Of a stretch of DNA of 64,000 nucleotides, positions 36,252 through 45,651 are shown piece by piece; position 1 is the first letter of the stretch, and each line of letters starts with the position of its first letter. Origin of the DNA: Brevundimonas pishanensis (lineage in GTDB: Bacteria; Pseudomonadota; Alphaproteobacteria; Caulobacterales; Caulobacteraceae); contig NZ_JAJKBG010000005.1 of NCBI RefSeq assembly GCF_022750635.1, positions 274,731 to 338,730 on the forward strand, given 5' to 3'. The notes beneath the pieces are model-generated. The model was not told the origin of the DNA and did no database searches. It saw only the letters and a list, made by a program, of their open reading frames with translations. Made by a program: the position numbers and the translations under genes.

Positions 36252-37294
36252 TGGGCAGCGTCCAGCACGTCTTGAAGACTGGCAACCTCGCTGATGATCG
36301 CACAGCCCGCCTTGATGAGAGGAACGGCCAAAAGTGCACCAGTGCCTTCGCCAAGACGAAGATCCAAATCTAGTAGAGGCTTGGCGTCGAGCGCTTGCAT
36401 GATTACGCGATGACCCGGTTCGACCGAGGCGTGAGCAAAGACGCAGTAGTCCTGTGCTTGAGGAACGAGGCGCAGGGCAATCAACGCCGCTGCCGAACAG
36501 ATCACACCGTCGATGATGACGGCCACACCAGCCTTAGCACAGGCTAGTACTGCGCCGGCGATCATGGCGATCTCATAGCCGCCGAACTGGGACAGAACCT
36601 CCAGAGGATCAGTCGCGTCACTGCGAGCAGCGGCTTTGGCAAGGACGGCCTTCTTGTGGGCCAAGCCTTCGGGGGAATGACCCGCACCCGGACCGACGCA
36701 AGTTTCGAGCGGGGCGGGAGCCAGGCGCGAAATGATCAGGGCCGCAGGTGAGCTGTTGCCTATGCCCATTTCGCCTAGGCAGATGAGGTCGGCACCTTTA
36801 CGGATGGCGTCTGCGGTAATGCGCGCCCCGGCGAGCAGGGCTTCAACCGCCTGTTCACGCGTCATGGCAGGAGCCACAGAGGCATCTTCGGTGCCCATGG
36901 CGATCTTGGCATGGATCAGATCTTGGCGGTCGGACAGGTCTGCGGCCACACCGGCATCCACCACACTGACCATGGCCCCGACGACACCGGCAAAGGCATT
37001 GGCGCTGGCCTTGCCCGCTAGCAGGGTGTCCACCATCGAGACCGTGACCGCTGCCGGAAAGGCTGCGACGCCCGAGCGGGTCAGGCCGTGATCGCCAGCA
37101 AAGACCAGAAGCTCGGGCTGGGTAATCTGTGGCGTGGCGTTTTTCTGGATCAGGGCCAGTTGCACCGCCAGTTCCTCGATGCGGCCCAAGGCCTGCGGCG
37201 GCTTGGCCTTGCCATCCACCACGGCTTGGAACAACGACTGCTGGGAGCGGTCAAGCGCGGGAATGGAGATGAGGTCGTTGAGCGTCTGCATCAC
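36248..37294 (-). CDS. cobT: Nicotinate-nucleotide:dimethylbenzimidazole phosphoribosyltransferase
   Basis: A 348-residue enzyme that makes alpha-ribazole phosphate, the lower-ligand nucleotide. Family motifs are visible: F-A-G-D-H-G (about 67-72), G-E-M-G-I-G-N-S-S-P-A-A (about 173-184) and the C-terminal G-E-G-T-G-A-L-L-A (about 315-323), which contains the catalytic Glu. It is overlapped by cobS and sits directly after cobQ. Called cobU in the Pseudomonas scheme. Confidence 0.95.
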   Translation of the reverse strand: MMQTLNDLISIPALDRSQQSLFQAVVDGKAKPPQALGRIEELAVQLALIQKNATPQITQPELLVFAGDHGLTRSGVAAFPAAVTVSMVDTLLAGKASANAFAGVVGAMVSVVDAGVAADLSDRQDLIHAKIAMGTEDASVAPAMTREQAVEALLAGARITADAIRKGADLICLGEMGIGNSSPAALIISRLAPAPLETCVGPGAGHSPEGLAHKKAVLAKAAARSDATDPLEVLSQFGGYEIAMIAGAVLACAKAGVAVIIDGVICSAAALIALRLVPQAQDYCVFAHASVEPGHRVIMQALDAKPLLDLDLRLGEGTGALLAVPLIKAGCAIISEVASLQDVLDAAQ

Positions 37295-38763
37295 AGGCCG
37301 GCAATCTTACTGAGGGTGGGAATATCGAGGTGGGCTTCGAGGATGTCGGCGATCCGGTCCAGGGCCTCATGGATGCGCTGGCTGTGATTGGTCGGAGTGA
37401 TCTGACCTGACAGTTCCGGCAGCAGGGCGGCGCGCACTTCAGTCTGATCGAACAGGCCATGGACGTAGAGACCCATGACCTTGCCATCAGGGCTGATAGC
37501 CCCTTGTGGTCGGCCATCAATGAAGGCGACGGGTTGTGCGGTATCTGGACCTGTCGTTGCGCCGATGTGGATTTCATAACCTGTAAAAGGAGCTTGGCTA
37601 CCGGCCAAAACGCCTTGGACTTTCTTCAGGGTTTTTGGGCCTTCTAAACGGGTATCGACATCCAGTAAGCCGAGACCCTCGGACGAACCGATTGGCCCTT
37701 CAATGCCCGCAGGGTCATGCACAGTGCTACCCAGTATCTGATAACCCCCGCAGATGCCGATGACCCGACCGCCGCGCCGGACATGGGATAGTATGTCGAT
37801 GTCCCATCCCTGCGCCCGCAGAAAGGCAAGGTCCGAAATGGTGGATTTTGTGCCGGGGATGATGATGACGTCTGTATCGGCCCCGATCACCTGACCGGGA
37901 GGCACGAAAGATAGATCAATCTGAGGCTCCAGACGCAGAGGATCAAAATCGTCGAAATTGGCAATGCGCGACAGCATGGGCACGGCAATCTTCAACCGCT
38001 TGCCTTCACTCGACGGCAAGGGAGTTTGCAGAACCACAGCGTCTTCAGCAGGCAGGAAGGCGGCGTCCTTTAGCCATGGGATCATGCCCATGTCGGGCCA
38101 TCCTGTCAGATTTTGGATCTGCTGGCGTCCTTCGTCGAAGAGGGCGGGATCACCACGAAACTTATTGATGATGAAGCCCTTGATGGCCCCGCGATCGGCC
38201 GCGTCCAGAACCGTGTGCGCCCCTGCCAGAGCCGCGATAACATGGCCACGGTCGATGTCACCGACAAGTATGACCGGCACATCGGCCGCAAGAGCAAAGC
38301 CCATATTGGCAATGTCGCTGGCCCTTAGATTGATCTCGGCAGGACTGCCCGCTCCCTCGACTATGACCAGATCGGATTCAGCTTTTAAGACTTTAAAGCT
38401 CTCAAGCACCACATCTAGCAGGGCCGTCTTATGGGCCTGATAACCGCTGGCCTTCCATGAGCCTTGGACCTGTCCACGCACGACAAGCTGGGTGCCTGTG
38501 TCGCTCTGAGGTTTCAGAAGGACAGGGTTCATATCGACCGTGGGCGGCGTGCGGCAAGCCATGGCTTGCAGTGCTTGTGCACGGCCGATCTCGCCCGTGC
38601 GACCTTGGCTATCGGGGGCAGTAACCGCAGCATTATTGGACATGTTCTGTGGCTTAAACGGGCGAACCCTTAACCCGTGGCGTGTGAACAATCGGCAGAG
38701 CCCTGCCACTAGAACCGACTTGCCCACGTCCGAGCCGCAGCCCTGAATCATTATCGCAGCCAT
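37291..38763 (-). CDS. cobQ: Cobyric acid synthase (glutamine-hydrolysing)
   Basis: A 490-residue amidotransferase that makes cobyric acid by four amidations of adenosylcobyrinic a,c-diamide. The N-terminal P-loop-like motif is G-C-G-S-D-V-G-K-S (about 8-16). The C-terminal class I glutaminase has the nucleophile in G-I-C-G-G-Y-Q-I-L-G (about 336-345) and a downstream His in Y-V-H-G-L-F (about 429-434). Length and order of domains are normal. It overlaps cbiB by 13 bases. Confidence 0.96.
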   Translation of the reverse strand: MAAIMIQGCGSDVGKSVLVAGLCRLFTRHGLRVRPFKPQNMSNNAAVTAPDSQGRTGEIGRAQALQAMACRTPPTVDMNPVLLKPQSDTGTQLVVRGQVQGSWKASGYQAHKTALLDVVLESFKVLKAESDLVIVEGAGSPAEINLRASDIANMGFALAADVPVILVGDIDRGHVIAALAGAHTVLDAADRGAIKGFIINKFRGDPALFDEGRQQIQNLTGWPDMGMIPWLKDAAFLPAEDAVVLQTPLPSSEGKRLKIAVPMLSRIANFDDFDPLRLEPQIDLSFVPPGQVIGADTDVIIIPGTKSTISDLAFLRAQGWDIDILSHVRRGGRVIGICGGYQILGSTVHDPAGIEGPIGSSEGLGLLDVDTRLEGPKTLKKVQGVLAGSQAPFTGYEIHIGATTGPDTAQPVAFIDGRPQGAISPDGKVMGLYVHGLFDQTEVRAALLPELSGQITPTNHSQRIHEALDRIADILEAHLDIPTLSKIAGL

Positions 38764-39707
38764 GCAAAGCCTCCGATCAGTATGAGGGTCAGCAAGCCGC
38801 CACAGGCTAGAAGATAGAGGCGCAGAGCCTGTTTTAGATGGTGTGCCTTGGGGGCTTCCCCTTCTCCCAGCACAGGCCGCATAGCGTCTTGGCCATCATA
38901 GCGGATCTCGCCCCCCAGTCTGACGCCTAAGGCTCCAGCCATGGCAGCCTCGGTCCAACCGGCATTCGGGGATGCGTGTTTACGGGCATCGCGTCCCATC
39001 ACCTGCCAGCCCTTAAGTCCCCTCCCAGCGATCATTCCCGCAAGTGCAATCAGGACCCCCGCGATGCGGGCCGGTATCCAGTTCATCAAATCGTCGGTCT
39101 TTGCCGCCGCCCAGCCAAAGGCCCGCCAGCGCGGTTCCATATGGCCGATCATACTGTCCGCCGTATTGATGGCCTTATATGCGAACAGTCCCGGCAAACC
39201 GGCAAGCAGGAACCAGAAGACCGGTGCCACCACCCCGTCATTAAAGCTTTCGGCCAGACTTTCGATAGCGGCCGTTGCGATGTCGCGCTCATCCATGTCG
39301 TGGGTATCGCGCCCGACAACCATGCCGACCGCCGTGCGGGCCGAGGCCGTATCCCACCTATAAAGCGGGGCTTCGATGGCCTTGATGTGGTGCCACAGAC
39401 TACCCGCCGCCAAACCACAGGTCCCGCAGGCCACCATCACGACGAAGGACCACGGCTTCGGCAATATCTGACTAAGGCTTGTGATCAATAAGCCAATACC
39501 AATTGTCACGAACAACAGGATCAGGACGCTGAGAACACCCATGGCTCGTTTCCAGCCTTGGCTGCGCTCAGCCTTATTCCAATCCCGTTCCAAGGCCGCG
39601 ATCAGCCGTCCAATCCAGACGACGGGGTGCGGCAGTCCTTGGGGCCAGCGGATCAAGGCTTCGACGACTAGAGCGGCGGCCACGATCCACCACGCCTCAG
39701 CGGTCAC
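38751..39707 (-). CDS. cbiB: Adenosylcobinamide-phosphate synthase
   Basis: A membrane enzyme attaching aminopropanol (or its phosphate) to cobyric acid; also called cobD. I use the GTG at 39707 (318 residues), which overlaps the end of the ABC ATPase gene; the open frame to 39815 reads the ATPase gene out of frame. The family pattern P-H-P-V-V-W-I-G-R-L-I (about 26-36), several transmembrane helices and R-W-x-A-F-G-W-A-A-A-K-x-D-D-L-M-N-W-I-P-A-R (about 195-216) support the call. Confidence 0.93.
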   Translation of the reverse strand: MTAEAWWIVAAALVVEALIRWPQGLPHPVVWIGRLIAALERDWNKAERSQGWKRAMGVLSVLILLFVTIGIGLLITSLSQILPKPWSFVVMVACGTCGLAAGSLWHHIKAIEAPLYRWDTASARTAVGMVVGRDTHDMDERDIATAAIESLAESFNDGVVAPVFWFLLAGLPGLFAYKAINTADSMIGHMEPRWRAFGWAAAKTDDLMNWIPARIAGVLIALAGMIAGRGLKGWQVMGRDARKHASPNAGWTEAAMAGALGVRLGGEIRYDGQDAMRPVLGEGEAPKAHHLKQALRLYLLACGGLLTLILIGGFAWLR

Positions 39708-40473
39708 GACCGATAATCTCCAGGACTGGACCTGAGGCTCCGTCCAGCAGTCGGCTTTCAACCCCATAGGCCCGTCGCAAAACTTCTGGCGACAGTGCCT
39801 CCAGCGGCAGGCCATCCGCTATGATCTGCCCATCGGCCAGAACCATCACACGGTCGGCTATGCGAATGGCGGCGGCTAAATCATGCAGGGTAAGGATGAT
39901 GCCATAGCCCTGCTGGTGGGCCAGTTCTTGGAACAGGTCGCCCACATCCAGAACATGACCGGGGTCAAGGCCCGCCAGAGGCTCATCTGCCAGCAGCCAG
40001 TCCGGCTGTCCGGCTAAGGCGCGGGCGATCAGGACACGGGCACGCTCGCCGCCTGACAGGCTTGAGACAACACGATGCCTGAAATCGGTTGTGCCCGTCA
40101 GGGCCATGGCGGCTTCGACATGGGCGCGGTCGTCGTGGCTCAGTCCCCACGCGCTCTGATAGGCGGTGCGGCCCAAGCCGACGAAGGTTTTGCCATCTAC
40201 GGCCCACGCGATCTCGGCATTCTGGGGCAGATAGCCGATCTGGCGGGCGCGCTGTCGGCTGGGCATCCGGCCAAGGTCCTTGCAGCCAAGGGTAACGGTC
40301 CCTGATTGAGGGCTACGAAGCTGGGCAAGGCAGTCGAGGAAGGTTGACTTGCCCGCGCCATTGGGGCCGACAATGGCGGTGACCTTGCCGCGTTTGAAAC
40401 GGGCGGACACGCCCTTGAGGATGCCGCGATTGGCGATACGGACCGCGATGTCGCGGGCTTCAAAATCGGTCAT
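39697..40473 (-). CDS. btuD: ABC transporter ATP-binding protein, B12/siderophore type
   Basis: A 258-residue ATPase with Walker A G-P-N-G-A-G-K-S-T (about 36-44), signature L-S-G-G-E-R-A-R-V (about 139-147), Walker B W-L-L-A-D-E-P-L-A-G-L-D (about 159-170) and the H-loop T-L-H-D-L. It belongs to the FecE/BtuD type, but its place in a riboswitch-led cob operon with btuF and btuC points to corrinoid import. It overlaps the permease gene by 4 bases. Confidence 0.9.
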   Translation of the reverse strand: MTDFEARDIAVRIANRGILKGVSARFKRGKVTAIVGPNGAGKSTFLDCLAQLRSPQSGTVTLGCKDLGRMPSRQRARQIGYLPQNAEIAWAVDGKTFVGLGRTAYQSAWGLSHDDRAHVEAAMALTGTTDFRHRVVSSLSGGERARVLIARALAGQPDWLLADEPLAGLDPGHVLDVGDLFQELAHQQGYGIILTLHDLAAAIRIADRVMVLADGQIIADGLPLEALSPEVLRRAYGVESRLLDGASGPVLEIIGRDR

Positions 40474-41456
40474 GCCAGTTTGCGCCGCATAGAGATCAGA
40501 AGGGCGAGGAAGAAGGGGCCGCCGATAATCGCCATGGCGACGCCGAGCTTGATCTCGGAGGCTGCGGGCATCAAGCGCACCACTATGTCGGCTGCCAAGG
40601 TGATGACGGCTCCGCCCAATGCAGAGGGCAGTAAAAGCGCCGAGGGACGTGCCCCCACAAGGGGGCGCAAAATGTGGGGCGTGACCAGGCCGACAAAGCC
40701 GATGACGCCCGTGACCGCGACCGCCGAACCCACCGCCAGAGCGCTGCCGATCGCTAGCATCAGGCGGCCACGTCCCAGATTGACCCCCAATGTCTTGGCC
40801 CCGTTTTCGCCCAGCGTTAGGGCATCAAGGGTGCGCCCCTGTGTGAGAAGAAGAAGACAGCCCAAGGCCATTCCGGGTGCAGCAATCTTGATCTCGTCAA
40901 AGCTGCGATCGCTGAGAGAGCCCATCAGCCAGGTGACAATCTCGTTCACGGCCCAAGGGTTGGGCGCGAGATTGAGGGCAAGGGCGACACCTGCACCGGA
41001 AATAGTCTGGATCACCACACCGGCCAGAATAAAGGTCACAACGCTGGAGGTGGCTCCGGCCATCAGCAGAAGGAGTAAGACACCAAAGGCTGCCCCCACC
41101 ATGGCAGCGGCAGGCAGGACCCAGATCCCGGCGGCGACCGTGCCCATATAGAAGGTGAGCACGGCCCCCAAGGCCGCCATGCTGGAGACGCCCAGCATTC
41201 CCGGGTCGGCCAGCGGGTTGCGGGTATAGCCCTGTAAGGCCGCACCCGTGAGACCCAGCACAGCCCCCACCATCAGGGCCAGAAGGGTCCGTGGCAGGCG
41301 CAGTTCGAACAGGATGGCCCATGCGGGATCACCCTTGTTGGCCAACCATCCTGACCAAGGAATCCACACCTTGCCCGCGCTGAGGCTGGCCACGGCTAGA
41401 ACGGCGATAAGGGCCATCAGGCCCACATAAATAAGGGACCGTCTGATAGTGCTCAT
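40470..41456 (-). CDS. btuC: ABC transporter permease, BtuC/FecCD family
   Basis: The ATG at 41456 (328 residues) overlaps the btuF stop (ATGA) and is preferred to the longer open frame. Nine to ten transmembrane helices are expected. Family motifs include R-L-P-R-T-L-L-A-L-M-V-G-A (about 54-66), N-P-L-A-D-P-G-M-L-G-V (about 81-91) and G-F-V-G-L-V-T-P-H-I-L-R (about 247-258). It forms the inner-membrane channel with the ATPase encoded next. Confidence 0.92.
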   Translation of the reverse strand: MSTIRRSLIYVGLMALIAVLAVASLSAGKVWIPWSGWLANKGDPAWAILFELRLPRTLLALMVGAVLGLTGAALQGYTRNPLADPGMLGVSSMAALGAVLTFYMGTVAAGIWVLPAAAMVGAAFGVLLLLLMAGATSSVVTFILAGVVIQTISGAGVALALNLAPNPWAVNEIVTWLMGSLSDRSFDEIKIAAPGMALGCLLLLTQGRTLDALTLGENGAKTLGVNLGRGRLMLAIGSALAVGSAVAVTGVIGFVGLVTPHILRPLVGARPSALLLPSALGGAVITLAADIVVRLMPAASEIKLGVAMAIIGGPFFLALLISMRRKLA

Positions 41457-42304
41457 GACAACTGTTCCAGCGCCAGATCGCGGGCGCGACTTAGGGCCTG
41501 TGCCGTGCGGACAAGGACTGGGCCTCCGCAATAAAGCAGGCGTTCGTCAAAGGGAGCCTGAACCATTCGGTCTCTCAGCGAGGCCAGAGCCTGATGGTGC
41601 ATGATCCGCTCGGCCCAGCTTCGGGCTTGGTTTTGGGCTGTGCTGCTAAGCAGGACTTCAGGCGGATTGGCCAGCAGGCTCTCGAGGGAAACATTGCCCC
41701 ATTTGCCGACGCCATATTCACCAGCAACATTTTCGAAGCCTGCGATTTCCATCATCTCGCTCATCAAAGTGCCTTGGCCGGCGGCAAAGCCATTGGGCTG
41801 GTAGATGAGGGCGCGCAGGCGACGCGGATGGTGCGGGCGCGAGGCAGACAGGGCAGCATTGATCCGTTTAATCAGGGACTCGCCCCGTGCTGGGTGTCCG
41901 ACCAGACGAGCAATGTCCCGAACCTGTTGCTGATTTTCTGAAATACTGGCCGGAACGCCGAAAATAGACGGGGTAATACCCATTCGATTGAGGGCGTTGC
42001 GGGTCGCCCGATCTCCATGAAGACTACCCAAAACCAGATCGGGGCGCAGGCTGATGATCTCTTCAGCTGTGCCGTGGGTCTGGGGAAACGTCAGAGCCAG
42101 ATCGTAGAGGTTCGACTGCTGGCGAATGCGCGAATAATGGCTCAGGGCCTTGATCTGCTGGCGGTCGGCGACCTCGACGAGTATGGCGTCCAGACACGGG
42201 TTCAGCGACACGATTCGCTGGGGCCGCGAGCGGGCATGAGCCGAGAGGGGAAGCCCCCCTGCCAGCACCAATCCCCCTATGGCCGCTCTGCGGTTCAGCG
42301 ACAT
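41453..42304 (-). CDS. btuF: Periplasmic corrinoid-binding protein of the ABC importer
   Basis: The ATG at 42304 (283 residues) is chosen because it opens a signal peptide with a twin-Arg (S-L-N-R-R-A-A-I-G-G), suggesting possible Tat export. The mature part is a class III solute-binding protein (R-I-V-S-L-N-P-C-L-D near 30-39; L-R-P-D-L-V-L-G-S near 85-93). The gene lies between the ThrP decarboxylase and permease genes, overlapping both. Corrinoid specificity comes from context. Confidence 0.88.
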   Translation of the reverse strand: MSLNRRAAIGGLVLAGGLPLSAHARSRPQRIVSLNPCLDAILVEVADRQQIKALSHYSRIRQQSNLYDLALTFPQTHGTAEEIISLRPDLVLGSLHGDRATRNALNRMGITPSIFGVPASISENQQQVRDIARLVGHPARGESLIKRINAALSASRPHHPRRLRALIYQPNGFAAGQGTLMSEMMEIAGFENVAGEYGVGKWGNVSLESLLANPPEVLLSSTAQNQARSWAERIMHHQALASLRDRMVQAPFDERLLYCGGPVLVRTAQALSRARDLALEQLS

Positions 42305-43314
42305 GGACCAGCCTCTAGAGCATTGACCAGACGCGGCAGAGTCTCCGAGGTGGGGACGCCGAAGCGTAAGGTCTCTGGCGCGTAGTCGAAGGGACGGGTC
42401 AGGATGCCGTGCTGGCAAAGATGCTCGAACCAGACGTGGGCGTTATCTGAGCGCACGAGCCTAAAGAGCGTGGTCCCGCCAATGATTTCGAACCCGGCAG
42501 TTATCAGGGCTTGGTCGAGGGCCTGACTGTCCTGCTTTAGGCGAAGGGCGGTCTGGGTTTGCCAAGCCTTGTCGGAATAGGCTGCCCGTCCGATGACCAT
42601 GGCTTCGGTGCTGATGGGCCAGTCACCGGTCAGGCCCCGCATTTTGGCCTTAAGCCTTGGATCGGCGACCATAAAGCCCAGTCGCAATCCGGCCAGTCCG
42701 AAGAACTTTCCGAACGAGCGCAGGACGATCAGATGCTCGATGTCTTGGTCGGCAATGGAGGCGTGAAGCGCGCAGCCGATGAAGGATTCATCGACAATCA
42801 GCCACTGACCCTGACGGTCGCGCTTTCGTGCCAGCTTGATCAGGGTGTCGCGATCAAACAGATGTCCGTCGGGATTGTTGGGATTGACGATCACTAGAAC
42901 GCCAGCCCCCGAATTCAGGGCCTGATACTTGGAAATGGAATGGGGGGCCATGGACGACACCCGCCAGGATTCCTTGTGGGCACCATAGGTGGGCTCGACG
43001 ATATCAACCGTCGAAGGTCCCAGAATAAGGGGCATCATGCGGATGGCAGTCTCTGCACCCGATACCGCACAGACGCGCTCTGGCCCGACGCCAAATGTGC
43101 CTCCGGCAAGACGCTCCAGTTCCAGTATGTCTACCGGATCAGGCAGGGCATTGAGGCTTTCGTCAGGCGCGCGAACACCCGTCCAAGGCACAGGATTGAC
43201 GCCGGTCGACAGGTCCAGCCACGGCCTTGGCGCGTCCGGATAGGCATAGGCGGCGGCCCGAAGGCCGCCGCCGTGCCTGACTGCCGCTTCATGGGGTGTG
43301 AAGTGGCGCATCAT
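42295..43314 (-). CDS. cobC: L-threonine-O-3-phosphate decarboxylase
   Basis: A 339-residue fold-type I PLP enzyme producing (R)-1-amino-2-propanol phosphate for the corrinoid side chain; called CobD in enteric bacteria. The Lys that would hold PLP is in S-F-G-K-F-F-G-L-A-G-L-R (about 205-216). N-P-N-N-P-D-G (about 137-143) is the cofactor loop, and it begins with the H-G-G-x-L-x-x-A-A motif seen in this family. An alternative Met lies one codon downstream of the start. It begins four bases after the btuB stop. Confidence 0.92.
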   Translation of the reverse strand: MMRHFTPHEAAVRHGGGLRAAAYAYPDAPRPWLDLSTGVNPVPWTGVRAPDESLNALPDPVDILELERLAGGTFGVGPERVCAVSGAETAIRMMPLILGPSTVDIVEPTYGAHKESWRVSSMAPHSISKYQALNSGAGVLVIVNPNNPDGHLFDRDTLIKLARKRDRQGQWLIVDESFIGCALHASIADQDIEHLIVLRSFGKFFGLAGLRLGFMVADPRLKAKMRGLTGDWPISTEAMVIGRAAYSDKAWQTQTALRLKQDSQALDQALITAGFEIIGGTTLFRLVRSDNAHVWFEHLCQHGILTRPFDYAPETLRFGVPTSETLPRLVNALEAGPCR

Positions 43315-43317
43315 GGA

Positions 43318-45267
43318 TCAGAATTTGACGCGGACGCCGCCGTAGACGCCGCTCTCAGCCGTGCCGTAGTTCGGAACGATCTGATATTCCTCGTCGAACA
43401 GGTTCTCGACGCGGGCATAGACTTCGAGATTGTCGTTGACCGGATAGGACACTCGCAGGTCCACCAGGGTGTATTCCTCCAGAGCGGCAGTGTTGCCGTC
43501 ATTGGTGAAGGCCTCACCTGCATAGCGCACCGCAACACCCGTCTTCAGACCGCTGGAGAAGGCATAGTCGGCCGAGAGGTTGGCCATGTGCTCGGGACGA
43601 CGGGTCAGGTGTTTACCCTTGTTGGCACCCGAAGCGTTGAGAGCTTCAGTCCAGGTGTAGTTGGCCGCGATCTGGAAGGCGGGCGTGATAGCGATCTTGC
43701 CGCTGACCTCGATGCCTTGGGCCTCGGTCTTCTGGACGTTGGTGTAATAGCCCCAGCGTGCGACGCCGTTAACGCTGCACAGAGGATCGGGAGCACCGGT
43801 ACAACCGAAGTAACGGATTTCATTATCGGCCACGCGGTTGAAATAGGTGACACCGATGCTGGCCTTATCGCCAAAGGCCTGCTGTACACCGACTTCCCAA
43901 GCGTCGAACTCTTCCGGCTGAAGGGTCAGGTTGCCGTATTCGCTATAGAGCTCATACAGGCCCGGCGCGCGGAAGCCTTGGCCCCAGCTGGCACGGATGA
44001 CCGTGTCGCCATCGTTGAGCGACCAAGCAGCTGCGACCTGACCCAAGGTCTTGTCGCCATATTGGGCGTGGTCGTCATAACGCAGACCTGCCGTGAAGTT
44101 CAGGCTCGCAAGCGCCGCCCACTGGAACTGCACGTAAGCGCTGTCCTGATCGGCACGGCCGGTAGCGAAGTCCGGCTTGATAGCACTGTCGTATGGCGAG
44201 CGGGTGCGCATTTCAGCGCGTTCGCTTTCAAGACCAAAGGTCGCGCTAAGGTCCGACGTGAAAGCAAAGACACCCTGATAGTCAAAGCGCGTGTTTTCGC
44301 CTTGAGCCTCGAAGGTCGAGGTCTCGATAGTGCGTGCCGGATTGGCGTTGTTGCGCTGGGTGTCGGTATAGGCATAGCCCACGCGGTTACGCAGGCGTCC
44401 GCCCAGAAGGTCGAAGTTCACACCGGCATAGGTGACCAGTTCTTCGGTGTTGCCGTATTCACGGCTGTCGCCGTTATAAGCATCGAAGTCATTGGTGCCG
44501 TCCGAATAGACTGCACGCAAATCGATCGATGCGGCATCCGACAGCTTGTAGTTCAGGCGACCAGACAGGCTGGTGTTTTCATAGCCGTCATCTTCGGTGC
44601 CCGTGGCATAGGCCGAGAAGCCATCCGTGTCATAACGGTTGGCCGCCAGACGCCAGCTCAAACGGTCATTCACCCCACCAATGGAGCCGCGGAAATAGGT
44701 TGTGCCGAACGAACCGGCCTCGGCACTGAAGCCGCCTTGGAAGCTTTCCGTTGGCTCTGCGGTGATGATGTTGACGACGCCGCCGATGGCTTGGCTGCCC
44801 CACAGGGTGGATTGGGCACCGCGCAGGATTTCGATCCGGCCAATGTCACCAACCAGAAGGTTGGTGAAGTTGGCACCGCCCTGCGTCGAGGACGGGTCAT
44901 TCATTTTCACGCCGTCGATCAGCACGACAGTGTGGTGGCCTTCGGCACCACGGATGTTGACGGTTGTCGAGGTGCCCACACCGCCATTGCGGGTGAAGCT
45001 GACACCAGGCGTGCGGGCCAGAGTATCGGACAGGGCGGTGGCCTGACTGGCTTCAAGAGCCGTCTTCGTCAGAACAGTGACCGAGGCACCGACGCGGTCG
45101 ATCGCTTGTGCCGAGCGGTTGGCCGTGACCACGATGTCGCTGAGCGCAGTGGCGGCGGTGCGGTCCGCAACCGAAGGTGCAGCCGCGTGTTGGTCGACGG
45201 TTTCGGCAAGGGCCGGATTAGCGGCAAAAAGAGCAAGGCCAGCGGCCGAAAGAAGAAGCCTGTTCAC
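43318..45267 (-). CDS. btuB: TonB-dependent vitamin B12 receptor
   Basis: A 649-residue outer-membrane receptor with signal peptide (about 1-21), TonB box D-I-V-V-T-A-N (about 44-50), plug domain (T-P-G-V-S-F-T-R-N-G-G, V-N-I-R-G-A-E-G, V-L-I-D-G-V) and a 22-strand barrel ending in V-R-V-K-F. A cobalamin riboswitch lies directly upstream on the same strand, which fixes the substrate class. It leads a ten-gene operon. Confidence 0.95.
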   Translation of the reverse strand: MNRLLLSAAGLALFAANPALAETVDQHAAAPSVADRTAATALSDIVVTANRSAQAIDRVGASVTVLTKTALEASQATALSDTLARTPGVSFTRNGGVGTSTTVNIRGAEGHHTVVLIDGVKMNDPSSTQGGANFTNLLVGDIGRIEILRGAQSTLWGSQAIGGVVNIITAEPTESFQGGFSAEAGSFGTTYFRGSIGGVNDRLSWRLAANRYDTDGFSAYATGTEDDGYENTSLSGRLNYKLSDAASIDLRAVYSDGTNDFDAYNGDSREYGNTEELVTYAGVNFDLLGGRLRNRVGYAYTDTQRNNANPARTIETSTFEAQGENTRFDYQGVFAFTSDLSATFGLESERAEMRTRSPYDSAIKPDFATGRADQDSAYVQFQWAALASLNFTAGLRYDDHAQYGDKTLGQVAAAWSLNDGDTVIRASWGQGFRAPGLYELYSEYGNLTLQPEEFDAWEVGVQQAFGDKASIGVTYFNRVADNEIRYFGCTGAPDPLCSVNGVARWGYYTNVQKTEAQGIEVSGKIAITPAFQIAANYTWTEALNASGANKGKHLTRRPEHMANLSADYAFSSGLKTGVAVRYAGEAFTNDGNTAALEEYTLVDLRVSYPVNDNLEVYARVENLFDEEYQIVPNYGTAESGVYGGVRVKF

Positions 45268-45418
45268 TGTGACATCCCCAAATGGAGGCGCGCAGCAAGG
45301 CAGACCGCGTATGACACTTAAGACATACGCAATCGCCCGCTGAACGCGGTTGAAAACGATGTCGTCACACGAGTTACCTCGACCACTTGGCTCTTCCCGG
45401 CCGCGTGGAGAACGACGG

Positions 45419-45600
45419 CGGCAGGTAGGTCTCCTGGCTCACGGATCAACGCCGGTGCACGTCGCCTTCCCAGTGACATCTGGCCGTAGCCAAGTCCGTC
45501 TCCAGTGGCATATGACGTGCGGGCTAGCCGCTTACAGTTGCGGGAACAGCCGGAGCTTGAAACTCCGTTCCCTTTTAATCCCCGTTAACGGGAACCTGAC
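45419..45600 (-). ncRNA. Cobalamin riboswitch
   Basis: Read on the minus strand, this segment has the ordered conserved blocks of the AdoCbl riboswitch: ATTAAAAGGGAAC, then GCTGTTCCCGCAACTGTAA, then GCCACTG, CACTGGGAAGG, and finally GAGCCAGGAGACCTACCTGC. It lies about 150 bases upstream of btuB and should control the operon from btuB to the phosphatase at 34981. The plus-strand cobU gene begins about 50 bases beyond its 5' end, so the promoters of the two must be closely packed. Confidence 0.94.
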
Positions 45601-45651
45601 GCAAGGTCGGCAGTAAGCCCGACAGCCGCACAGGTCAATCGGAGATTTTTG

